A stretch of 64,000 bases of DNA from Sphingobium sp. Z007 (lineage in GTDB: Bacteria; Pseudomonadota; Alphaproteobacteria; Sphingomonadales; Sphingomonadaceae): the NCBI RefSeq assembly GCF_900013425.1, contig NZ_FBXK01000005.1, forward strand, positions 2,939,501 to 3,003,500. Direction: 5' to 3'. Made by a program: the position numbers and the translations under genes. The notes below the pieces were generated by a model, which saw nothing but the letters and a program-made list of their open reading frames with translations, was not told the origin of the DNA and did no database searches. How positions within the stretch are numbered: position 1 is the stretch's first letter; the number at the start of each line of letters is the position of its first letter. Positions 46,866-55,376 of this stretch are shown here, piece by piece.

Positions 46866-47111
46866 CTATTCTTCCTCTTCAAACGTCACCGCGACGTCGG
46901 CATTGGCGCTCAGGCGCACCGTGCCGTCATCCTCGACCGCCGCGATCAGGCCCTGGCTGATATAATGATGATGTCCCTTATGGCTGCCTTCCCCGCTGTC
47001 CTTCTTGGTCAGCTTGATCCGGTCACCGTCCATATGGTCGACGGTGCCGACATGGACGCCATCGGCGCCGATCACTTCGGCATGTTCCTTGATGCTGGTC
47101 AGGTCGACCAT
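46866..47111 (-). CDS. DUF2171 protein
   Basis: 81 aa. MVDLTSIKEHAEVIGADGVH, GTVDHMDGDRIKLTKKDSGE, HHHYISQGLIAAV and an acidic EEEE tail fit the DUF2171 / PRC-barrel-like group. AGGAG lies 7 nt before the ATG at 47111. It is inserted antisense between nrdA and nrdB, an odd place for a gene unrelated to nucleotide metabolism. Function unknown. Confidence 0.8.
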   Translation of the reverse strand: MVDLTSIKEHAEVIGADGVHVGTVDHMDGDRIKLTKKDSGEGSHKGHHHYISQGLIAAVEDDGTVRLSANADVAVTFEEEE

Positions 47112-47170
47112 GATATTTCTCCTGTACGGGGGGTAACGAGCGTTGAACGCGCAGCGGCGGAGATGGTCGC

Positions 47171-47446
47171 ATGACCGACGGGCGCATCTTTCTCGCGGTT
47201 GTCGCGGTCATTGCCTTGGGGGTGTTTGTAAACGGTCTGCGCTTTGCTCGCATGACTACGAACCCCTTCGTTGGCCGTAAGCTGTTTGGAATGCCGATAG
47301 AAGGTTCAGAGCTGCCGTTGGGTCGGCTCAACCTGATCGGCAAAATCCAGATGATTGTTGCACCACTATTTTTTGTTTTTGCCTGCGCCCTGACTTTCGG
47401 ATTTCTCGGCCCTGTTGAGGGCATCGAAACAATCAAATTACATTAA
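47171..47446 (+). CDS. Small membrane protein, 91 aa
   Basis: Two predicted membrane helices (IFLAVVAVIALGVFVNGL; IQMIVAPLFFVFACALTFGF) with a hydrophilic middle (FVGRKLFGMPIEGSELPLGR). Ends 11 nt before nrdB. G+C is clearly lower than that of its neighbours. No family recognised. Divergent from the DUF2171 gene, with 59 nt between starts. Confidence 0.6.
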   Translation: MTDGRIFLAVVAVIALGVFVNGLRFARMTTNPFVGRKLFGMPIEGSELPLGRLNLIGKIQMIVAPLFFVFACALTFGFLGPVEGIETIKLH

Positions 47447-47457
47447 GGACGAACCCC

Positions 47458-48510
47458 ATGCCTCTTCTCCAAGCCTCCAAGGTGTACAAGCCCTTCGAAT
47501 ATCCCTGGGCCTATGAATATTGGAAGCGCCAGCAGCAGTTGCACTGGCTGCCCGAGGAAGTGCCCTTGGGTGAGGATTGCCGCGACTGGGCGCAGAAGCT
47601 GTCCGATCATGAGCGCAACCTGCTGACGCAGATTTTCCGCTTCTTCACCCAGGCCGACGTGGAAGTGCAGGATTGCTACCACGAAAAATATGGCCGCGTG
47701 TTCAAGCCGACCGAGGTCAAGATGATGCTGACCGCGTTCAGCAACATGGAAACCGTCCACATCGCCGCCTACTCGCATCTGCTCGACACGATCGGGATGC
47801 CCGAAAGCGAATATAGCGCCTTCATGCAGTATAAGGAAATGAAGGACAAACACGACTATCTGCAACAATTCGGCGTCGACACGGACGAGGATATTGCCCG
47901 CACGCTCGCCATGTTTGGCGGCTTTACCGAAGGGCTGCAGCTCTTCGCCTCCTTCGCGATGCTGATGAACTTCCCGCGCTTCAACAAGATGAAAGGCATG
48001 GGCCAGATCGTCACCTGGTCGATCCGCGACGAAACGCTCCATTGCGAGGGCATCATCAAGCTGTTCCACGCCTTCTGTGCGGAACGCAACTGCCTGACCC
48101 CCGCGGTCAAGGACGACATCATGGACATGTGCCAGAAGACCGTCCGCATCGAGGACGCCTTTGTCGATCTCGTCTTCGAAATGGGGCCGGTGCCTGGCAT
48201 GACGCCCAAGGACATCAAGAAATATGTCCGCTACATCGCCGACTGGCGCCTGGGTCAGCTCGGCCTGAAACCCATCTACATGATCGACGAGCATCCGCTC
48301 CCCTGGCTCGCCCCGATGCTGAACGGCGTCGAGCACGCCAATTTCTTCGAAACCCGTTCGACCGAATATTCCAAGGGCGCGACGCGCGGGCAGTGGAACG
48401 ACGTCTGGGACGCCTTCGACCGCCGCCAGAAGATCAAGGGCAGCGACGCGGCCAACACGGACGAGGCCGACCCCGATATGTTCAAGGCGGCAGGCATCGC
48501 GGCGGAGTGA
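47458..48510 (+). CDS. nrdB: Ribonucleoside-diphosphate reductase beta subunit
   Basis: 350 aa. Metal ligands Glu98-x2-His101 in NMETVHIAAY and the radical Tyr105 are in the canonical spacing; the second ligand set is in WSIRDETLHCEG. It carries the diiron-tyrosyl radical that drives NrdA, so this is a class Ia enzyme. AAGGACG precedes the ATG. The C-terminal tail (ADPDMFKAAGIAAE) should dock into NrdA. Confidence 0.96.
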   Translation: MPLLQASKVYKPFEYPWAYEYWKRQQQLHWLPEEVPLGEDCRDWAQKLSDHERNLLTQIFRFFTQADVEVQDCYHEKYGRVFKPTEVKMMLTAFSNMETVHIAAYSHLLDTIGMPESEYSAFMQYKEMKDKHDYLQQFGVDTDEDIARTLAMFGGFTEGLQLFASFAMLMNFPRFNKMKGMGQIVTWSIRDETLHCEGIIKLFHAFCAERNCLTPAVKDDIMDMCQKTVRIEDAFVDLVFEMGPVPGMTPKDIKKYVRYIADWRLGQLGLKPIYMIDEHPLPWLAPMLNGVEHANFFETRSTEYSKGATRGQWNDVWDAFDRRQKIKGSDAANTDEADPDMFKAAGIAAE

Positions 48511-48542
48511 AACGACGCGGCGGTTGTTGAAGGAGGGAGACT

Positions 48543-48808
48543 ATGCCGATCATCTCCCTCTTTTTCGGCATCGTCATTCGGATATATCGTGACGATAATC
48601 ACCGCCGCATTTTCATGCCAGCTATCACGGTTTTGCGGCTTTCGTCGCCATCGCGACCGGCGAGATCATTGCGGGCGGCCTTGCCCAAAAGGCGTCGCGG
48701 ATCGTGCAGCAATGGGCGCTGGACCACAGTGCCGAACGCAGGGCAAAGTGGCATTGCAGCGAAGCGTTGCTGCCGAGGGAAATGATCCCCGGAGCCGATC
48801 TTGATTAA
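48543..48808 (+). pseudogene. DUF4160 gene with a one-base frameshift
   Basis: ATG 48543 has GGAGGGAGA upstream. Frame 1 gives MPIISLFFGIVIRIYRDDNH; then the DUF4160 motif continues only in the -1 frame from 48602 as PPHFHASYHGFAAFVAIATG and EIIAGGLAQKASRIVQQWAL to a TAA at 48806-48808. Loss of one C in CACCCGCCG explains it. It overlaps the next gene by 8 nt. It is either a true pseudogene or a sequencing error. Confidence 0.85.
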
Positions 48809-49064
48809 GATCACCCATATCCAGCCCGCCGGTCCGGCCCAACTCGACCTGACCTTCAGCGATGGCAGCGCCGCGCACTGGTCGGCCGCCGATCTGATCG
48901 CCCGCAGCACGGAACTGACCGCGCCGCTGGCGGACCCCGCCTATTTCTCCCGCGCCTTTATCGAAGCCGGCGCGCTCGCCTGGCCCAACGGCCTTGAACT
49001 CTCGCCGACAGCGCTGCACCAGCGCTTGAGCGAAGCAGGCATGTTGCGCAAAGCAGCGGCTTGA
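48801..49064 (+). CDS. DUF2442 protein
   Basis: 87 aa. TTG start at 48801 is supported by GGAG six bases upstream. MIKITHIQPAGPAQLDLTFS, DGSAAHWSAADLIARSTELT and a terminal GLELSPTALHQRL fit the DUF2442 family. The gene pairs with DUF4160 in many genomes, an arrangement some people regard as toxin-antitoxin-like, though I know of no proof. Intact here, unlike both neighbours. Confidence 0.75.
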   Translation: MIKITHIQPAGPAQLDLTFSDGSAAHWSAADLIARSTELTAPLADPAYFSRAFIEAGALAWPNGLELSPTALHQRLSEAGMLRKAAA

Positions 49065-49067
49065 GCG

Positions 49068-49327
49068 AACTATATCGCTTCCCCGACTGCACCCCTCGCT
49101 GTCCGTTTTGATGACCACAGTTTCTGGATCAATCTCGAAGATGGTCGCACGCTGGGGTGCCGCTTGCCTGGTTTCCGCGCTTGCTGCACGCGACGCCCGA
49201 TCGGCGGGCGCAGGTCGAGATGAGTCCGAGCGGCCTCCATTGGGAAGACATAGACGAAGACATTTCCATCGCCGGTCTGCTGGCGGAGCGTGGCGACCAG
49301 ACCCGATCGCGCAAAGCCGCCGCCTGA
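49068..49327 (+). pseudogene. Second DUF2442 gene, startless and frameshifted
   Basis: Frame from 49101 reads VRFDDHSFWINLEDGRTLG, then needs a -1 shift at GGGG (49054-49157 region, at 49157) to continue as VPLAWFPRLLHATPDRRAQV, EMSPSGLHWEDIDEDISIAG, ending RSRKAAA with TGA at 49325-49327. These are strong DUF2442 motifs. No usable start codon exists after the in-frame TGA at 49062. It lies just behind the intact DUF2442 gene. Confidence 0.82.
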
Positions 49328-49396
49328 CGCCAAATGTCGGGTCCATAACGGACTCATCTCCCGCCAAAACGGCGCGAATCGCTTTATGTTCGCCTC

Positions 49397-49663
49397 ATGG
49401 CCGAGCTACCTCCGATCCCTCAAACGCCCCTCCACCACATCTATATCTGCAATGTCTGCGGCAGCGACCATGTCACGCGCGACGCCTGCGCGGCGTGGGA
49501 CGTGGCGGCGCAGGAGTGGGTGCGGGAGGTCGCCTTCGACCAGAGCTGGTGCCATCGCTGCATGAGCGCCACGCGGCTCGACCAAGTCGTGCTGACCAGC
49601 CCCATCACCTTCGCCGCGCCCGACACCGGCCCCTATCCCGATAGGGCCACGTCGCGAGGGTGA
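49397..49663 (+). CDS. Small zinc-ribbon-like protein, 88 aa
   Basis: Two CxxC pairs are visible, ICNVCGSDHV (Cys18, Cys21) and WCHRCMSATR (Cys52, Cys55), spaced as in a zinc ribbon. The middle part AAWDVAAQEWVREVAFDQSW is acidic. I do not know the family. It stands alone after the DUF2442 remnant, with no clear ribosome site. Confidence 0.62.
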   Translation: MAELPPIPQTPLHHIYICNVCGSDHVTRDACAAWDVAAQEWVREVAFDQSWCHRCMSATRLDQVVLTSPITFAAPDTGPYPDRATSRG

Positions 49664-49687
49664 GGCTTCCTTAACCCCGCGCGCCTT

Positions 49688-49888
49688 ATGCTGCGCTCCA
49701 TGTTTTTCGGCGTCCGCCTCCGCTCGATCTTCACCAGCCGCTGGTTCGCGCTGCTCTGGGCAATATTGGTGATACTCACCGCGATCCAGTTCGTCGGCTC
49801 CGCTGACGAAGGCCAGGGCGTACAGGGTGACAACGCCGCCGACGGCCTCACCAACGAACAGCGCGCCGCCCTCGCCAACGCGCTCTGA
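49688..49888 (+). CDS. Small single-TM protein, 66 aa
   Basis: MLRSMFFGVRLRSIFTSRWF then one helix (ALLWAILVILTAIQFVGSA) and an acidic tail ending NEQRAALANAL. ATG could be 49688 or 49700. It starts 24 nt after the preceding small gene. No family recognised; the tail resembles nothing I can name. Confidence 0.55.
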   Translation: MLRSMFFGVRLRSIFTSRWFALLWAILVILTAIQFVGSADEGQGVQGDNAADGLTNEQRAALANAL

Positions 49889-50297
49889 CACCCATAAAGC
49901 GATTTGCGGTCAAACGGGATCGGTTGACGGGTAGGGCATCGCCTCACACCCATAAATCAGAGCGGAGGATCCGACGCAGTCGGGTCACCAACAGCTCCAG
50001 CGTCTTCTACAAACCCGACGCCTTCCGCCAGCGCACGCCTACGCGCAACCGCCACGCTATGATAGTTCGGCTCTTGCCTATCGGCAGCTTGCCATCGGGC
50101 CGATACAAAGCGCGCCGATACAAAGGAAGATCGCCATGCGCAAAATCTGCCATGGTCGATATGTAAAAAGGCCGGATCGTTCCTGCCGCCGCCGCCCCTG
50201 TCCCCGGACTGAACGGCGCGTTTTGTTCCGTTCATGCAACATTCCCTATCACCGCGGGTTCTATCGCCACGCTACCAAGAGGCAAGGACACCCGCCC
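49889..50297. other. 409-bp region without a supported gene
   Basis: Open frames here lack coding character. Visible: a short direct repeat CCGATACAAA at about 50099-50108 and 50115-50124, and a ribosome-site-like AAGGAAG at 50122. It probably carries the promoter of the RRD-repeat gene. Confidence 0.6.
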
Positions 50298-50972
50298 ATG
50301 ACATTTTCGTTCAAACAAGCCATCGCCGCTCTGTCGCTCGGCGCGATGGCGATGACCGGCATTGCCGCTACCCCGGCCTTCGCCCAACCCGGCCAGGACA
50401 ATCGTGAACGGCGCGAAGACCGCCGCGACAATCGCCAGGACAATCGCCAGGACAGGCGTGACGATCGTCGCGACGTGCGTCAGGACCGCAGGGAAGTACG
50501 CCAGGACCGTCGCGAAGTGCGGCGCGATGTCCGTCAGGATCGCCGTGAAGTCCGTCGCGATGTGCGCCAGGACAGGCGCGTCGATCGCCGCGATGATCGT
50601 CGCACCTGGCGGCCCGATCGCCCCGGCGTGCGGCCCGGCAATATCCGTCCCGGCCGCCCGGTCTACAGCTATGACTGGAACCGCCCCGACCCGCGCTATG
50701 GCCGGTCCTATCGCCCCGACCGCTATTATCGCACCGGTTACGCGCCGATCCGGGTCGATCGCCGCACCCGCATCTATCGCGGCAACGACAACCGCTATTA
50801 TTGCCGCCGTTCGGATGGCACTACTGGCCTGATCGTCGGCGCAGCGCTGGGCGGCCTGCTCGGCAACCAGCTGGCGCAGGGCCAGTCCAACATATTGGGC
50901 ACGCTAATCGGTGGCGGTGCCGGCGCTTTGCTGGGCCGCGAAATCGACCGCGGCGGCGTCAATTGCCGCTAA
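50298..50972 (+). CDS. Secreted Arg/Asp-repeat protein with glycine-zipper tail
   Basis: 224 aa from the ATG at 50298 (MTFSFKQAIAALSLGAMAMT), with signal peptide cleaved near AFAQ. Residues about 38-105 are repeats of the RQDRREV / RRDVRQD type, almost only R, D, E, Q and V; a Tyr/Arg/Pro-rich region follows (YGRSYRPDRYYRTGY), then a glycine-zipper hairpin (GLIVGAALGGLLGNQLAQG; GTLIGGGAGALLGREID). The tail suggests outer-membrane insertion as in 17-kDa surface antigens. It ends 4 nt before the convergent nuclease gene. Confidence 0.75.
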   Translation: MTFSFKQAIAALSLGAMAMTGIAATPAFAQPGQDNRERREDRRDNRQDNRQDRRDDRRDVRQDRREVRQDRREVRRDVRQDRREVRRDVRQDRRVDRRDDRRTWRPDRPGVRPGNIRPGRPVYSYDWNRPDPRYGRSYRPDRYYRTGYAPIRVDRRTRIYRGNDNRYYCRRSDGTTGLIVGAALGGLLGNQLAQGQSNILGTLIGGGAGALLGREIDRGGVNCR

Positions 50973-50976
50973 GCAC

Positions 50977-51594
50977 CTAACACCAAGGGTGGCGACCGCC
51001 ATCCCATGGGCGGGCCAGTCCTTCGGCAACCAATTGGTCGCCGATCGACTGGCCTTCTCGCGTCACGATCCGCAGCGCCCGCCCATAACGGTCCGTGTCG
51101 CGATCCGCGTTCTCTAGCGAAAAGGCGCCATCATTCATCAGCACCTGCAACCGTCGCGTTGCGCGCGCGCCAAGTTGGCCCTCCGCCGCGCAACGCGGTC
51201 CATGGGTTTCGGGCGTGTCGATGTCGGCGATGCGATATTTGTCGCCGCGGAACCAGAATGTGTCGCCATCGACCACGCAATTGGTCCCGCCGCCGCTATG
51301 GCAAAAGCCAAAATTGCCCGACAGCCTGTCTGTCGCAACAACTGGTGTCGGCGCGGCCGGCGTCTGTACGGCCACCGTCGGCAGGCTGAACCGATCGATC
51401 CAGCCCGGCCCATAATGGCCCAGCAACAGCGCCAGGCACAGCAGGTAGATCAGTGCCGGTCCGCTTAACCCGCGGCGACGCGCTGGCGCGGATCGAAGTC
51501 GCCCTGCCCCCGCGCGCCGGGCCTCCGCGACCCACGCCTGCTGCACCTTGCCTTTTTGCGACGGCCGCTGCTGCCCATTCCATCTGTTCGCCAT
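50977..51594 (-). CDS. Thermonuclease (SNase-like) family protein with N-terminal anchor
   Basis: 205 aa. A basic N-terminus precedes one membrane helix (LSGPALIYLLCLALLLGHYG). The SNase domain has CVVDGDTFWFRGDKYRIADI, DTPETHGPRCAAEGQLGARA and DRDTDRYGRALRIV, covering the calcium ligands and catalytic Arg/Glu/Arg residues. It probably degrades nucleic acid outside the cytoplasm. Confidence 0.85.
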   Translation of the reverse strand: MANRWNGQQRPSQKGKVQQAWVAEARRAGAGRLRSAPARRRGLSGPALIYLLCLALLLGHYGPGWIDRFSLPTVAVQTPAAPTPVVATDRLSGNFGFCHSGGGTNCVVDGDTFWFRGDKYRIADIDTPETHGPRCAAEGQLGARATRRLQVLMNDGAFSLENADRDTDRYGRALRIVTREGQSIGDQLVAEGLARPWDGGRHPWC

Positions 51595-51888
51595 GCCCCC
51601 GCCTTAGCGAGCGCCTGGAAAACAGGGCGTTAAAGCCGCTCCAGCTTTTCACCGATCCGGCGTCGAAAGGATTTGACCCGCCTCAATGCCACATACTCCG
51701 GTGCCGCCATGCTGGGCGAAACCCTTTAAAATGGAGCCGAATGGATGACGCCGCCGCCGAGCCTCGCCCGAACTAGCCGATCGATGCACGCTAGCGATCG
51801 TCTGTGCCATCGCAGCGCAGGCGCATATCAGTCCTCCGCCGGGTAAGGCCATGGCCCAGACGATGGGCAATAAGGCGCGCCTGGTCGG

Positions 51889-52191
51889 TTATTCTTCGTC
51901 CTCGTCGTCGGTCCGCCCCATTTCCTCCTCTTCGTCATCCATCTGCGGCTCGCCGGCATAGGCGTCCATGTCGATCCGGCCGGACCGGTTCATTTCGTTC
52001 ATCTTGTCGACCAGGTCGGGCACGTCGTCGGGGATGATCTGGGCCAGGTTGGTGCGGCCGCCATGCTCACTCTCTTCCGCCAGATCGGTGGCGCGCGCCC
52101 GCGCATCGTCCGCGACGTCCTGCGCTTGGGTGCCGGCCTCGGCCTGCTCCTTATTCTCTTCCAATTCGCGGTCGGGGGTAGGGCGGTCCAT
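51889..52191 (-). CDS. Acidic hypothetical protein, 100 aa
   Basis: ATG at 52191 has AAGGAG seven bases upstream. MDRPTPDRELEENKEQAEAG, a helical middle, PDLVDKMNEMNRSGRIDMDA and a very acidic tail (MDDEEEEMGRTDDEDEE). Sequence like this recurs in sphingomonads, but no function is known to me. Soluble, probably helical and charged. The 294 nt between it and the nuclease gene hold nothing I can support. Confidence 0.68.
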   Translation of the reverse strand: MDRPTPDRELEENKEQAEAGTQAQDVADDARARATDLAEESEHGGRTNLAQIIPDDVPDLVDKMNEMNRSGRIDMDAYAGEPQMDDEEEEMGRTDDEDEE

Positions 52192-52344
52192 CTTATGTCT
52201 CCTTGGGCCTGATGCCTGATCTGTTCCCAACGGCCGGGCGCGCCCGCCGTTCCGGGGAAATTGCTGGCCGGGAAATCACTGGACAGCCTTTGGACAAGGG
52301 GGCAAAGGCCGCTCTGATCCTTTCGCACTGCAGCAGGAATCCGA

Positions 52345-52725
52345 ATGCCCCGCCAGCTCATTTCCTCCGGCTCGCCCTTCGAGGCGCAGGTCGGCTATTC
52401 GCGCGCCGTCGTACAGGGCGACTGGTGCTTTGTCGCCGGCACCACCGGCACCGATCCTGAAACCAAGATCATGCCGGACGATGTGGTGGCGCAGGGCAGG
52501 AACGCGCTCAAGGTGATCGGCAAGGCGCTGGAGGAGGCGGGCTTTGCCTTCGCCGATGTGGTGCGCGTCACCTATTATATCACCGACGCGGCCTATTGGG
52601 ACGTGATGGGCGACATTGCGGGCCCCGTGTTCGGCGACATCCGCCCCGCGGCCAGCTGCGTCGTCGCCGGCCTCGTCAAGCCGGACATGAAAATCGAAAT
52701 CGAAGTCACCGCCTTCAAAGGGTAA
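52345..52725 (+). CDS. RidA family (YjgF) protein
   Basis: 126 aa, standard length. GYSRAVVQGDWCFVAGTTGT, VRVTYYITDAAYWDVMG and DIRPAASCVVAGLVKPDMKI, with the conserved Arg of the RPA motif that binds substrate carboxylate in true RidA. It may deaminate reactive enamine/imine intermediates. It begins a rightward run with the YffB and GlpQ-like genes. Confidence 0.88.
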   Translation: MPRQLISSGSPFEAQVGYSRAVVQGDWCFVAGTTGTDPETKIMPDDVVAQGRNALKVIGKALEEAGFAFADVVRVTYYITDAAYWDVMGDIAGPVFGDIRPAASCVVAGLVKPDMKIEIEVTAFKG

Positions 52726-52740
52726 CAGGAGCACGGCATC

Positions 52741-53097
52741 ATGATTACCATGTATGGCATCAAAAATTGCGACACGATCAAGAAGGCCCGCAACTGGCTG
52801 GATAATGAGCGGGTCAGCTACAGCTTCCACGATTATAAGGTCGCCGGCGTCGACAAGGGCAAGCTGGAGGAATGGGTGATGGAACATGGCTGGGAAACCA
52901 TCCTCAACCGCTCCGGCACCACCTTCAAGGCGCTGGATGCGGGCGACAAGGCGCATATCGACGCGGACAAGGCGATCCTGCTGATGATCACCAACCCGTC
53001 GATGATTAAGCGTCCCATCCTCGACACCGGCCGCGAAACCATCATCGGGTTCAAGGCGACCACCTATGAAAATGCGCTCCAGGGCGTGAAGGCATGA
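52741..53097 (+). CDS. ArsC/Spx-family reductase (YffB-like)
   Basis: 118 aa. MITMYGIKNCDTIKKARNWL has the single N-terminal Cys (Cys10) of the family; NRSGTTFKAL and MIKRPILDT are the conserved follow-on motifs. YffB-type proteins bind glutathione; arsenate reduction is not implied. GGAG precedes the ATG. Its stop overlaps the next ATG (53094-53097). Confidence 0.88.
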   Translation: MITMYGIKNCDTIKKARNWLDNERVSYSFHDYKVAGVDKGKLEEWVMEHGWETILNRSGTTFKALDAGDKAHIDADKAILLMITNPSMIKRPILDTGRETIIGFKATTYENALQGVKA

Positions 53098-54146
53098 TCG
53101 GGCGGGGGCTGGCGCGCATCACACTGTTTCTGCTGATGAGCCTCATCTCCCTTTCTGCGACCCCATCGGCGTTGGCAGCCGAACCGATCCTGATCGCCCA
53201 TCGGGGCGCCAGCGGCGAACGGCCCGAACATACGCTCGCCGCCTATGAGCGCGCGATCGACCAGGGGGCAGACTATATCGAGCCGGACCTGGTGCTCACC
53301 AAGGACGGCGTGCTGGTCGCCCGGCATGAAAATGAGATTGGCGGCACCACCGACGTCGCCGATCATCCCGAATTCGCCGATCGCAAGACGAGCAAGACGA
53401 TCGACGGCGTCGCCATGGTCGGCTGGTTCACCGAGGACTTCACCCTCGCCGAACTGCGCACCCTGCGCGCGCGCGAACGGCTGCCCGATGTCCGCCCGGC
53501 CAACCGGCGTTTCGACGATCTCTATCCGATCCCGACCTTCGAAGAGATTTTGAAGCTGGTTCGCGCCAAGGAGGCCGAAACCGGTCGCCGCATCGGCCTC
53601 TATCCCGAAACCAAGCATCCGAGCTATTTTGCGGGCCTCGGCCTGCCGCATCAGGCGGCTTTGCTCGATCTGCTCAGCCGCTACGGCTATCAGGGCGAGG
53701 CCGACCCGGTCTTCATCCAGTCCTTCGAAGTCGGTAATCTCAAGGCCCTGCGCGCGGCCACGCGGCTGCGCCTCATCCAGCTGATCGATGCGGAGGGCGG
53801 CCCGGCCGACCTGCCCGGTACGACCTATGCGGACATGCTGACGGTCCAGGGTCTCACCGACATCGCCACCTATGCCGATGGCGTCGGTCCGTCGGCGGCG
53901 CTGGTAATCGCGCCCGAAGGCCCGACTGCGCTGGTCGGCCGCGCTCATGATGCGGGCTTGCAGGTCCATGTCTGGACGCTGCGGATGGAAAACAGCTTCC
54001 TGCCGCCGCAATATCAGCGCGCCGACGATCCGCAGGGCCGCGGCGACTTCGCCTCCTGGGTCCGTGCTATCGCGGCGACCGGCGTGGATGGCATCTTCAG
54101 CGACTTCCCCGGACAGGCGAAGGCCGCTTTGGAGCCTGCCCGCTAG
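53094..54146 (+). CDS. Secreted glycerophosphodiester phosphodiesterase
   Basis: 350 aa, GlpQ-like. Signal peptide through SALAAEP. Catalytic motifs: LIAHRGASGERPEHTLAAYE with His and Arg, ADYIEPDLVLTKDG with the Glu-x-Asp metal pair, and VARHEN. Length and secretion fit the periplasmic GlpQ class. It releases glycerol-3-phosphate from phospholipid headgroup diesters. ATG overlaps the previous stop. Confidence 0.92.
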   Translation: MIGRGLARITLFLLMSLISLSATPSALAAEPILIAHRGASGERPEHTLAAYERAIDQGADYIEPDLVLTKDGVLVARHENEIGGTTDVADHPEFADRKTSKTIDGVAMVGWFTEDFTLAELRTLRARERLPDVRPANRRFDDLYPIPTFEEILKLVRAKEAETGRRIGLYPETKHPSYFAGLGLPHQAALLDLLSRYGYQGEADPVFIQSFEVGNLKALRAATRLRLIQLIDAEGGPADLPGTTYADMLTVQGLTDIATYADGVGPSAALVIAPEGPTALVGRAHDAGLQVHVWTLRMENSFLPPQYQRADDPQGRGDFASWVRAIAATGVDGIFSDFPGQAKAALEPAR

Positions 54147-54249
54147 TCGGACAAGGCGTTCTTCATTCTGCGGCCTCCAGCCCGAAAACTTCTTTCGCTC
54201 TTGCCTCGCTTGACTTGCCAAAGCAGCCGCGGGCGCGAATAACGGACCC

Positions 54250-54678
54250 ATGTTGTCCCAGAAGACCCGTTACGCCATCCGTGCGCTTCAGCATCTGGCC
54301 GATCGCTACCGCCAGGGTCCGGTGCCCCTCAACGAAATCGCGACGCGCCAGAATATTCCGTCCAAATTCCTGACGGTGATCCTGTCCGAATTGTCGCGCG
54401 AAGGGCTGGTCGCGACCCAGCGGGGGCGGGACGGGGGCTATTGGCTGGCGCTGGCGCCGGTGGACGTCAGCTATGGCGACATTGTCCGGCTGACCCGCGG
54501 TTCGCTCGCGTTGACGCCTTGCGCCAGCCGCTTCGCTCATGAAAGCTGCACCAACTGCCTGCCCGAATCGGAATGTCGGCTGCATCGCGTGATGCTGCGC
54601 GTGCGCGACGAAACCGCCAAGGTGCTGGACAGCATCAGCCTGGCCGAACCGTTCGCGGTGACCGACGACGCGGCCTGA
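54250..54678 (+). CDS. Rrf2-family transcriptional regulator
   Basis: 142 aa. N-terminal winged helix with YAIRALQHLADRY, NIPSKFLTVILSELSREGLV and GGYWLALAP. The cysteines C91, C100, C103 and C109 lie where IscR and RirA bind a Fe-S cluster, so cluster sensing is likely; the four-Cys pattern leaves the exact ligands open. Likely regulates iron, sulfur or redox genes. The next gene is an MBL-fold hydrolase 38 nt on. Confidence 0.86.
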   Translation: MLSQKTRYAIRALQHLADRYRQGPVPLNEIATRQNIPSKFLTVILSELSREGLVATQRGRDGGYWLALAPVDVSYGDIVRLTRGSLALTPCASRFAHESCTNCLPESECRLHRVMLRVRDETAKVLDSISLAEPFAVTDDAA

Positions 54679-54716
54679 CCCTTGCGTCTGCCCGTCACCT
54701 TCGCCACATCAGCGCC

Positions 54717-55376
54717 ATGACTACGCCGCCGCTCAAAGCCGTCCTGATCCCCGTCACCCCGTTGCAGCAGAACTGCACCCTCTTCTGGTGCACGCAAACG
54801 ATGCGCGGCGCTTTTGTCGATCCGGGCGGCGACCTGCCGGTGCTCAAGAAGGCGGCTGTCGATCAGGGCGTGACGATCGAGAAGATTCTCGTCACCCACG
54901 GCCATATCGACCATTGCGGCCAGGCCGGCTTGCTGGCGCGTGACCTCAATGTCCCGATCGAAGGGCCGCATGAGGATGATCGCTTCTGGATCGACCGGCT
55001 GCCGCAGGACGGCGAGCGCTGGGGCTTGCCGGGCGAGAGTTTCGAGCCGGATCGCTGGCTGAGCGATGGCGATCAGGTGACGGTCGGCCATCTGACCTTC
55101 GACGTCTATCATTGTCCCGGTCACACGCCCGGCCATGTCGTCTTCCACCACGCGCCCAGCAAACTCGCCATCGTGGGCGACGTGCTGTTCCAGGGATCGA
55201 TCGGGCGCACGGACTTCCCGCGCGGCAATCATCAGGATTTGATCGACGCCATCACCGGCAAGCTGTGGCCACTGGGCGGCGAGACGGCGTTCGTCCCCGG
55301 CCATGGCCAGATGAGCAATTTCGCCCATGAACGGCGCACCAACCCCTATGTCGCCGATTCGGTTCTGGCAGGGTAA
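54717..55376 (+). CDS. MBL-fold hydrolase (glyoxalase II-like)
   Basis: 219 aa from the ATG at 54717 (MTTPPLKAVLIPVTPLQQNC). The zinc motif THGHIDHCGQ, the His in CPGHTPGHVVF, Asp in VGDVLFQGSIGR and His in VPGHGQMSNF complete a binuclear site. The family (YcbL-type) can hydrolyse thioesters but lacks the glutathione-binding domain of true GloB, which is also present in this window. Ends adjacent to the convergent MAPEG gene. Confidence 0.86.
   Translation: MTTPPLKAVLIPVTPLQQNCTLFWCTQTMRGAFVDPGGDLPVLKKAAVDQGVTIEKILVTHGHIDHCGQAGLLARDLNVPIEGPHEDDRFWIDRLPQDGERWGLPGESFEPDRWLSDGDQVTVGHLTFDVYHCPGHTPGHVVFHHAPSKLAIVGDVLFQGSIGRTDFPRGNHQDLIDAITGKLWPLGGETAFVPGHGQMSNFAHERRTNPYVADSVLAG

Noticed and set aside
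50430..50600. Short direct repeats that could suggest a CRISPR array
   Set aside because: The repeats are in-frame codons for RQDRREV-type peptide repeats, vary in sequence, and have no unique spacers. No CRISPR array or cas gene is seen in the window.
54573..54716. An upstream extension of the MBL-fold hydrolase into the Rrf2 gene
   Set aside because: The extension is a frame-shadow of the Rrf2 C-terminus; family alignment begins at MTTPPLK.
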